Position numbers and translations under genes: made by a program
Shown: positions 6,910-11,368 of the stretch, in pieces
Position numbering within the stretch: position 1 is the first letter of the stretch
Layout: each line of letters begins with the position of its first letter
Source: Enterobacteriaceae bacterium UBA2655
Lineage (GTDB): Bacteria > Pseudomonadota > Gammaproteobacteria > Enterobacterales > Enterobacteriaceae
Assembly: GCA_002359495.1 (NCBI GenBank)
Contig: DENB01000070.1
Location: 1 to 11,368 of the forward strand
Direction of reading: 5' to 3'
Length of the DNA: 11,368 bases
The notes under the pieces: generated by a model
Seen by the model: the letters and a program-made list of their open reading frames with translations, nothing else
Databases searched by the model: none
What the model was told of the DNA's origin: nothing

Positions 6910-7809
6910 TCATGGAGCCTGATGGTTTTTGTCGCCATCCTTATGCTGTTGCAGAAAATGCCAGCTTGCGCCCAACATGCCGGAATCATTGCCATGAGTG
7001 GCGGTATCTAATTTAATCTCTAAGCCAAACCACGCCAGATGGAATTTTATCTCTTGAAGAAATTGTTCCCTCGCGGTAATGCCGCCGCCGAAGAAAATAC
7101 ACTCCGGGTCGAAGATATGGGCCAGATTATAAATGGCGGCGCAGATATCCTGATAAAAGGTAATAACCAACCTGCTGCAAATCGGATCGCCCTCGTCATA
7201 TTTGGCAAAGACATCTTCGCCGCTGACCTCTTCCTGAGAACACGCCATATGGAGACTGTAATATTCCCTCAGAGAACTCATGGTGCAGGTTTTGTCCATG
7301 GTGTATTGGCTGACGCCGTCGCTGGCCGGACGGGAGGTCAGCATGCGGCCAAACTCTCCGGCGCTGAATCCTTTGCCATGCACCAGCGCGTTATTGCAGA
7401 AAATGGCGCCGCCGACGCCGGTGCCGATAGTAATCATTAAAAAATCAGCCATGCTCTGCGCCTTGCCGAGCCAACGTTCCGCCAGTAGCGCGCAATGGGC
7501 GTCATTTTCCACCGTGACGGGAAGCGATGTCTCTTTTGCGAGCCAGTCGACAATATTAAAGCGGTCAAAATCTCTTACCGTCCCGCCCATAAAAATCGTG
7601 CCGCTGACAGCATCGACGTGGCCGGGAACGCTGATCGCAATGCCTTCGCAATCGGGATTGTCTTTAACCCATTGCAGGATATGTTCAAGGATCTCTTTGC
7701 CTGAGCTTTGCTGAACTTCAACCTGCTCTTTTTTCACTATTTCGCCCAGATCGGTGGTTACGCCCATCTTTAACGATGTGCCGCCAATATCAAACGCTGC
7801 CAGCTTCAT
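6910..7809 (-). CDS. bglK: ROK-family beta-glucoside kinase (BglK)
   Basis: This 299-residue cytoplasmic sugar kinase has the ROK nucleotide-binding motif DIGGT (7-11), the catalytic aspartate in VENDAHC (D103), the phosphate-binding IGTGVGG (128-134) and a C-terminal GGGI followed by LDTATHGNDSGMLGASWHFLQQ. It lacks the zinc-binding CxCGxxGC motif of glucokinase and N-acetylmannosamine kinase; the corresponding region starts GEFGRMLTSRPAS. As I recall it, this matches Klebsiella beta-glucoside kinase BglK along its length (EFG..., YTM/LxxT-TM..., ATH-N--G-LGA.YHFLQ). BglK phosphorylates cellobiose, gentiobiose and other beta-glucosides with ATP at the non-reducing glucose. The start ATG follows AGAAGGATAAATAG. 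No 6-phospho-beta-glucosidase, which would use the product, is in the window. Another ROK sugar kinase is the main alternative. Confidence 0.85.
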   Translation of the reverse strand: MKLAAFDIGGTSLKMGVTTDLGEIVKKEQVEVQQSSGKEILEHILQWVKDNPDCEGIAISVPGHVDAVSGTIFMGGTVRDFDRFNIVDWLAKETSLPVTVENDAHCALLAERWLGKAQSMADFLMITIGTGVGGAIFCNNALVHGKGFSAGEFGRMLTSRPASDGVSQYTMDKTCTMSSLREYYSLHMACSQEEVSGEDVFAKYDEGDPICSRLVITFYQDICAAIYNLAHIFDPECIFFGGGITAREQFLQEIKFHLAWFGLEIKLDTATHGNDSGMLGASWHFLQQHKDGDKNHQAP

Positions 7810-7842
7810 CTATTTATCCTTCTAATATGAACAGGAAAGATA

Positions 7843-7885
7843 ATTATAGTTTGCGTTGGGAGAATGCTCCTGAATAAAAGCGCTT
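7843..7885 (-). promoter_or_regulatory. Promoter and LacI-type operator candidate for bglK
   Basis: On the minus strand a perfect TATAAT -10 box lies at 7848-7843, about 35 bases upstream of the bglK start. The -35 position with 17-bp spacing (7871-7866) reads AGGAGC, a poor match, so activation or an alternative -35 may be needed. Next to it is the perfect palindrome AAGCGCTT (7878-7885) with a central CG, as in LacI/GalR-family operators, and a GGAGAATGCTCC inverted repeat (7859-7870) overlaps the -35. Regulation by a LacI-type sugar repressor is inferred. Confidence 0.45.
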
Positions 7886-8217
7886 CGACATCAGGTTTCG
7901 GGTTGACAGATATCTTTACGGAGCAGCTTAATATAAAAAAACAGTTAATATTTACAGTTTTTTAATTTAACTTGACACTGCGTTCTGTTTGACTGTTGTC
8001 TTCTGTAAACGCTTAAGCTACGAAACTACATAATCTTTAATGATTCCTGGGCTGAACAGAGCATAGATTTAATTAAGATGCCATTCAGGTTAGCCTTATC
8101 AGAACTGTTATACGTTACTATAGCCTGACGTCATTGGCCCGAAACTATTACGCGCACAGGCGCTTATCTTTAAGGGACAGGTTTTATCACTGTAAAGACT
8201 TGACTTTTATCATAGCT

Positions 8218-8235
8218 ATTTTCTTTAAAGAAAAT
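8218..8235. repeat. Perfect 18-bp palindrome in AT-rich region
   Basis: ATTTTCTTTAAAGAAAAT is its own reverse complement, followed by a T-run to 8240. With no loop it is more like a dimer binding site than a terminator. No gene start lies within 390 bases downstream, so its target is unclear. Confidence 0.5.
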
Positions 8236-8629
8236 TTTTTTAAATTGCCGAGTAAGAATGTTTTTATTGCGTTAAGGATATTTAATTTCTGTTAGATTAA
8301 ATACGCGACTGAAGTCACGTTTTTAGTAAAAAATTCAACTATCTGTAAATAAAATAGAGCCGGAAATTCAAAAAATTAAACGCAGGGGTAAGAAATTTCC
8401 TATGTTAAATCATTACATTCATCATATTCCTTTCGTTGCTTCCCATAAGTCATCTGCTATATATTCGCGCTTAAAACGCAGAGGAAGCATGCCTTTTGTT
8501 TGCTTTCTACATTATTAAGCAGATCAGTAATAATCCACTGTTATGAGAAAATTAATGATCGCGAGACCACACTGTTAAAAAATTTAAATTCTTTTCAGGA
8601 CCGCTATTTGATTAAAGGATTACGCACAA

Positions 8630-9784
8630 ATGACGATCAATGCCGCAACGCACCGCATTCAGGCGGGCACGGATCCCTGCACGCTAACTGAATACCTATT
8701 GCTGTGTGATGAAATCGGCAAGCTCAACCATCCTGCAAGGCCGGGTGTCGACTGGGCTTACGTAGAGAAATTGTGCCTCCGGCTGTTTGAACTGAACGGC
8801 GTAGAATTGCAATCGACCGCGTGGTACACGCTTGCGCGCACTGAGATAGCACAGGTAAGCGGCTTGAATGAAGGATTGCGCATTCTTGAAACACTGGTGC
8901 TGCGCCATTGGTCCGCACTGTGGCCGTCCGCGATGCAAGCGCGGACAGAGATTATCAATGTATTGAGCAGACGATTACAGAGCATGCTGCGTAGCGGCGC
9001 TTTTCAACAACATAGCGAGCTGACTGCTTTAATGCAGACGGAAAAGCTGTTGTTGTCACTGCGTAATGCGCTGACAGACTGCGATTTACGCGACGCCGGA
9101 CAAATCGGGATACTCCATCAGCAGGTAAGATACCTGCTGTCGCGCTTGCAGGAGAGCGCTTCTTTACCCGTGAGCGTTGTTTCAACTGCGGCTGCGGTTA
9201 CTCCTTCTCCTGCTACAGAAAATGCCGCGCTTAAAGCAAACGTCATTCAATCCAGCCCTGAAGCGCAGACGCCGGTTGGTCAAATGCCCGCGCCGCCTTC
9301 TTTTTTTAAACCCTTTGTTATTGGCGCCTGCTGTACGCTACTGGCTGGCTCGCTTGCTTTGTGCGGAGCCTTTTTGGTCTGGCAGCAACAACAACGCGAG
9401 CAGCGCCAGATTCAGCAAGAACAAGAGCAGCTGCGCATCGTTAAAGAGGCGATTTCGCTCGACAGGCTGGAAAACTGGCATCAGGGAATGGCTCAGTTGC
9501 AGCAGCTGACAAGCCGGCTCAATGCGCTGGATGAAAAAAACGGGAAATATATGACGGTCAGCGAGTTAAAGTCCGCCGTTTTTTCCGCGACGCAAGCGTT
9601 CAATCGCCATATTCCCGTAGAGGAACAGCTCAGGCGTTATGCATCAGAAAAAAATCATCAGCTCTTTGAATTGACGCAAACGGGCATGCTGCTTAAGCAA
9701 TTGAACTATCGCTACGAACTGCTGGAACAGGAAAAGAGCCTGGACGGAATGGGTAAGACAAAAAAATCGAACCCGGGTAAATAA
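8630..9784 (+). CDS. vasL: VasL-type type VI secretion protein (ImpA-N domain plus VasL C-terminal domain)
   Basis: The 384-residue protein begins with the ImpA N-terminal domain shared by TssA-like and VasL proteins: GTDPCTLTEYLLLCDEIGKL (13-32), HPARPGVDWAYVEKLCLRLFELNGVELQSTAWYTLAR (34-70), and the ETLVLRHWSALWPS motif (87-100). A Pro/Ala-rich linker (about 177-224) leads to one membrane helix (about 227-250), then a Gln/Glu-rich coiled coil (251-270) and the VasL C-terminal helical domain ending in the LNYRYELLEQEK region. Length and domain order look complete. VasL proteins are accessory inner-membrane components of enterobacterial type VI secretion, related to the TssA cap/baseplate proteins; their exact role is not settled. 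The start has AAAGGA ten bases upstream, and the N-terminus matches relatives. No other type VI gene is in the window, so it appears orphaned or at the edge of a dismantled cluster. Confidence 0.9.
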   Translation: MTINAATHRIQAGTDPCTLTEYLLLCDEIGKLNHPARPGVDWAYVEKLCLRLFELNGVELQSTAWYTLARTEIAQVSGLNEGLRILETLVLRHWSALWPSAMQARTEIINVLSRRLQSMLRSGAFQQHSELTALMQTEKLLLSLRNALTDCDLRDAGQIGILHQQVRYLLSRLQESASLPVSVVSTAAAVTPSPATENAALKANVIQSSPEAQTPVGQMPAPPSFFKPFVIGACCTLLAGSLALCGAFLVWQQQQREQRQIQQEQEQLRIVKEAISLDRLENWHQGMAQLQQLTSRLNALDEKNGKYMTVSELKSAVFSATQAFNRHIPVEEQLRRYASEKNHQLFELTQTGMLLKQLNYRYELLEQEKSLDGMGKTKKSNPGK

Positions 9785-9793
9785 GGAAGTTAA

Positions 9794-10015
9794 ATGCTCA
9801 CCGTTTATGCCATTAAACCCCAGTGTTATTTTGCGTTAACAGGCAAGCGCGACCGGGCTTTATCCGACAGGCGGAGGATGAAGATCGTCACATGGCCTGT
9901 TCTGCGGGCTAACAATCACTTTCTGTGGCGGAAAATGTTATTGCCTCTGCTGCAGAGAGAGCGTAACCGCAGCGGCGCCGCACTGTGGAAGGATGCGTTC
10001 TTATGTCGCTGCTGA
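9794..10015 (+). CDS. Doubtful short ORF behind vasL, 73 aa
   Basis: The start codon lies nine bases after the vasL stop, with AAGGAAG at about 9783-9789 overlapping that stop, an arrangement expected for a coupled downstream gene. The product, opening MLTVYAIKPQCYFAL and then very rich in Arg and Leu, resembles no family I know, has no signal peptide and ends inside the CdsA remnant. It may be the 5' end of a former operon member fused by deletion to unrelated sequence, or simply a chance frame using the ribosome site of a lost gene. Confidence 0.3.
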   Translation: MLTVYAIKPQCYFALTGKRDRALSDRRRMKIVTWPVLRANNHFLWRKMLLPLLQRERNRSGAALWKDAFLCRC

Positions 10016-10349
10016 TAAGTTCGCTGGCAGGATATTGAACATTTCACACATCGATCCGGACAAAACTCTGGCAGGTTTAGTCGGTGGCTTACTGAGTACC
10101 TCACTGGCCGCAGGCGTACTTGGTCCGGTATTAACCCCTCTGAGCATGCCGATGGCGTCACTTGCCGGGTTGCTTATTGGCCTGGCGGGTTTTATGGGCG
10201 GCATCGTTATGTCTGCTGTAAAGCGGGATCTCGATGTGAAAACCAGCGGTGCGCTGCTGTCGAAACATGACGAGATAACTGGGCGGATTGACTCTTTGAT
10301 CTTTACTGCGCCCGTTCTGTTCTACTTTTTGAACTGCTTCTGTTATTAG
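9993..10349 (+). pseudogene. CdsA-type phosphatidate cytidylyltransferase, decayed 3' fragment
   Basis: The frame (118 codons from the first ATG) encodes the C-terminal third of a CDP-diglyceride synthetase: YVAADKFAGR (4-13), DPDKTLAGLVGG (21-32), two hydrophobic helices, then GFMGGIVMSAVKRDLDVKTSGALLS (66-90) and GRIDSLIFTAPVLFYFL (97-113). The usual signature GDxxxSxxKRxxxxKDxGxxLPGHGGxxDRxDS is damaged. The metal-binding Asp of GD is Gly70, KD is KT84, PGHGG is replaced by SKHDE and DR is GR, while the final Asp100-Ser is kept. The five to six N-terminal helices of the ~260-300 residue family are missing upstream. An inactive remnant is therefore likely. The fragment most resembles the YnbB type as I recall it, but the paralogue is uncertain. 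Confidence 0.72.
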
Positions 10350-10385
10350 CGGCTGCGAAAGCATCTGGAGAGGCATTTAAAACGT

Positions 10386-10411
10386 AAAAGGCCGCAAATG
10401 CGGCCTTTTTT
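10386..10411. terminator. Strong bidirectional intrinsic terminator
   Basis: AAAAGGCCGC (10386-10395), loop AAAT, GCGGCCTTTT (10400-10409) form a perfect ten-pair stem with T-runs on both strands. It sits between the convergent CdsA remnant and the LEA-like gene and would end transcripts from either side. Confidence 0.92.
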
Positions 10412-10425
10412 ATTCATCGGGCAGG

Positions 10426-10782
10426 TTAGTCGGTAACTTTATTTTTCAAGTCGGCAGCGCCTTGTTTGGTTTTATTCCAGCCTTTCTCCGTTCCTTCTTT
10501 GGTCGCATCCCAGCCTTTTTCAGTCCCTTCTTTGGTTTTATGCCAGGTTCTTTGCGTACCTTCGCTGACTTTGCTGCTCAGGTTGTTGCTTTTACCCTCA
10601 ACGGCGTGCTGAGACTTCAGCTTCATCTCTGCGCCTTTGTCCTGGGTCTGATGCAGCTTTTCTTTTGCAGTGTTCGCGCCTTTATGCGCATCGGCAACAA
10701 CGTCGTCTGTAACCTGTGTAGTCGCGGCAAAAACCGGGGAAGCCAGCAGAAGTGCAGATAATGCCATCACTGTTTTTTTCAT
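10426..10782 (-). CDS. Small exported protein with LEA-like 11-residue repeats
   Basis: The 118-residue product has a clear Sec signal peptide (MKKTVMALSALLLASPVFA, cleavage near 19-20) and no membrane helix or lipobox afterwards, so it is predicted to be periplasmic. The mature protein is almost entirely Lys, Glu, Gln, Asp, Thr, Gly and Ala with no Cys. Residues 69-112 are four consecutive 11-residue repeats; the middle two read WHKTKEGTEKG (80-90) and WDATKEGTEKG (91-101), followed by WNKTKQGAADL (102-112). An 11-residue, Thr-Lys-Glu-Gly-rich repeat is the hallmark of group 3 late-embryogenesis-abundant proteins, which are disordered when hydrated and form helices on drying. A stress-protective or envelope role is inference. 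GAGGAA precedes the ATG, and the strong hairpin at 10386-10411 ends the transcript. Confidence 0.85.
   Translation of the reverse strand: MKKTVMALSALLLASPVFAATTQVTDDVVADAHKGANTAKEKLHQTQDKGAEMKLKSQHAVEGKSNNLSSKVSEGTQRTWHKTKEGTEKGWDATKEGTEKGWNKTKQGAADLKNKVTD
10447..10578 (-). repeat. Four 33-bp repeats encoding the 11-residue units
   Basis: The 3' part of the LEA-like gene is a tandem array of 33-bp units in phase with the 11-residue repeats, the two central units being most alike (ten to eleven codons with few differences). Such an array can change copy number by slippage or recombination. Confidence 0.7.
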
Positions 10783-10902
10783 AATTTCCTCAACTAACGT
10801 TATCGAACTTGTCAGTTAAGAATGGCACGGTCAGCAGAATGCCGCCTTAGGAATAAACCGTATTTGGCAGAGCAGGAGCAGTTGTGACGAACTGGCGGCA
10901 CT

Positions 10903-10981
10903 AAAATTGGCGAGGCGTGTGCCGTGTGGGCTTTCAGAACTTCATTGGATGACCATGTCGAGCGTCAATAGAAAAATTTAG
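10903..10981. repeat. Diverged copy 1 of duplicated terminator segment
   Basis: The stretch 10919-10950 matches 11129-11160 at 27 of 32 positions with a constant offset of 210. Weaker matches extend left (AAAA...GGC.TGTGCC) and, with small gaps, right through GCGTC and AATTTAG. The left arm of the hairpin has decayed in this copy, so it no longer forms the strong stem. Confidence 0.65.
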
Positions 10982-11109
10982 TCTGAAGGGGAGTGAATGT
11001 TTGACCGATTATTCAGGGTGAATTGACTCGATTGGTAAATTAACTTGTACCTGAAAGCGTGCCAATTATCGCTTAATTCAGAAGGATCGTCTCGGAAGGT
11101 TGCAGACAC

Positions 11110-11144
11110 AAAAAAGCCCGCACGGCTTGTGCCGTGCGGGCTTT
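11110..11144 (-). terminator. Strong intrinsic terminator, oriented for minus-strand transcripts
   Basis: AAAGCCCGCACGGC (11113-11126), loop TTGT, GCCGTGCGGGCTTT (11131-11144) form a perfect 14-pair stem. On the minus strand it is followed by six T (11115-11110), on the plus strand by only three. It therefore best fits a transcript entering from the right edge, whose gene is outside the window. Confidence 0.9.
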
Positions 11145-11186
11145 CAGGACTTCTGCGGATGGCTGGATGGCGTCCCTGTAATTTAG
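11113..11186. repeat. Copy 2 of duplicated terminator segment
   Basis: This is the intact counterpart of 10903-10981, containing the perfect terminator hairpin and about 40 bases beyond it (CAGGACTTCTGCGGAT ... AATTTAG). Confidence 0.65.
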
Positions 11187-11236
11187 CTATTATGTATCTA
11201 TTAAATATGTAAATTATTGATTTTAAATTATGCAAA

Positions 11237-11258
11237 GGCTCCAAAAAGGGTCCAAAAA
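11237..11258. repeat. Tandem 11-bp repeat GGCTCCAAAAA / GGGTCCAAAAA
   Basis: Two head-to-tail 11-mers differ at one base and are spaced by one helical turn. GGTCC-plus-A-run repeats of this sort occur beside tyrosine-integrase genes of P4-like elements, as I recall; no integrase is visible here because the window ends 110 bases later. The assignment is tentative. Confidence 0.4.
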
Positions 11259-11277
11259 CATAATGAATAATATTTAT

Positions 11278-11297
11278 AAGAGTTAATTAAAACTCTT
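11278..11297. repeat. Short inverted repeat near right edge
   Basis: AAGAGTT (11278-11284) and AACTCTT (11291-11297) flank AATTAA, with a perfect TTAATTAA palindrome at 11283-11290 overlapping the left arm. It could be an operator or part of an attachment region; nothing further can be said. Confidence 0.35.
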
Positions 11298-11368
11298 TAG
11301 AAGATAGGTCATAAGGGTACAGCAGTCTGACATGTTATATGAAGTAGATGTAGTGGTTTACTGAATTT

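Larger units (their letters stand above)
7810..8629. other. Long AT-rich gene-free stretch between bglK and vasL
   Basis: There is no reading frame with family resemblance on either strand in these 820 bases. Base composition is clearly more AT-rich than the flanking genes. It holds several -35-like TTGACA/TTGACT hexamers on the plus strand (near 7903, 7972, 7989 and 8200), none with a good -10 at 16-18 bp; the best pairing is TTGACA 7903 with CTTAAT 7927. Also present are a GCTTAAGC palindrome at 8010-8017, an 18-bp palindrome at 8218-8235, and a short hairpin followed by T5 near 8303-8323. The character fits horizontally acquired DNA of the kind silenced by H-NS. A 38-codon frame from 8402 has no convincing ribosome site. 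Confidence 0.6.
10783..11368. other. Gene-free right end with duplicated terminator segment and tandem 11-mers
   Basis: No reading frame of convincing character occurs here. The single longer frame, on the minus strand from 11244 to 10978, reads straight through a perfect terminator hairpin and has no family resemblance. I searched for tRNA-like cloverleaf and T-arm patterns and saw none. Contents are the upstream region of the LEA-like gene, two diverged copies of a terminator-bearing segment, and an AT-rich end with tandem and inverted repeats. Confidence 0.6.

Noticed and set aside
8500..8691. Plus-strand 63-codon frame overlapping the start of vasL
   Set aside because: There is no ribosome site, and it overlaps the recognisable vasL start in another frame.
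10447..10578. CRISPR-like array
   Set aside because: The 33-bp units are in-frame coding repeats with no spacers between them; no CRISPR array is seen anywhere in the window.
10462..10761. Plus-strand 99-codon hydrophobic frame
   Set aside because: It is antisense to the LEA-like gene; its Phe/Leu-rich repeats simply mirror the Lys/Glu-rich repeats.
10978..11244. Minus-strand 88-codon frame at the right end
   Set aside because: It reads through a perfect 14-pair terminator oriented on the same strand, with no family resemblance or clear ribosome site.

Overview
The window looks like chromosomal DNA of a plant- or environment-associated member of the Enterobacterales, most likely Erwiniaceae (Pantoea, Erwinia or Mixta type). 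The grounds are a GC-rich core with enterobacterial Shine-Dalgarno sites, an enteric-type Dpp/Opp-family transporter, a Klebsiella-type BglK kinase and an enterobacterial VasL protein. The genus is inferred from protein character only.

Layout, left to right. (1) Positions 1-2798, minus strand: a peptide/nickel/opine-family ABC importer operon, with a solute-binding protein, a DppB-type permease and the start of a DppC-type permease. The genes overlap by 1 and 4 bases and the operon runs off the left edge. (2) Positions 2799-3095: a divergent promoter region with nested direct and inverted repeats. (3) Positions 3096-4059, plus strand: a tight pair encoding an unrecognised 65-residue protein and an unrecognised 254-residue membrane protein. 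(4) Positions 4123-5007: a type I 3-dehydroquinate dehydratase with a twin-arginine signal peptide and all catalytic residues. (5) Positions 5048-6816: a family 3 beta-glucosidase gene broken by an internal deletion plus a frame change. (6) Positions 6910-7809, minus strand: a ROK-family beta-glucoside kinase, BglK.

The right half is different in character. An AT-rich stretch of about 820 bases without genes (7810-8629) precedes a lone type VI secretion gene, vasL (8630-9784). This is followed by a short doubtful ORF and by the decayed 3' part of a CdsA-type phosphatidate cytidylyltransferase gene. A bidirectional terminator separates that remnant from a small exported protein built of 11-residue LEA-like repeats (10426-10782, minus). 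The last 580 bases have no gene but hold two diverged copies of a terminator-containing segment, a strong terminator, and a tandem 11-bp repeat that could belong to an integrase attachment region.

Functionally, the left half suggests uptake and catabolism of plant-derived compounds: peptide-like solutes, quinate-pathway intermediates and beta-glucosides. The right half looks like an eroding accessory region. No complete new multi-gene system is evident. The best candidates for unfamiliar biology are the exported dehydroquinate dehydratase, the 65-aa/254-aa pair, the orphan VasL and the LEA-like protein.
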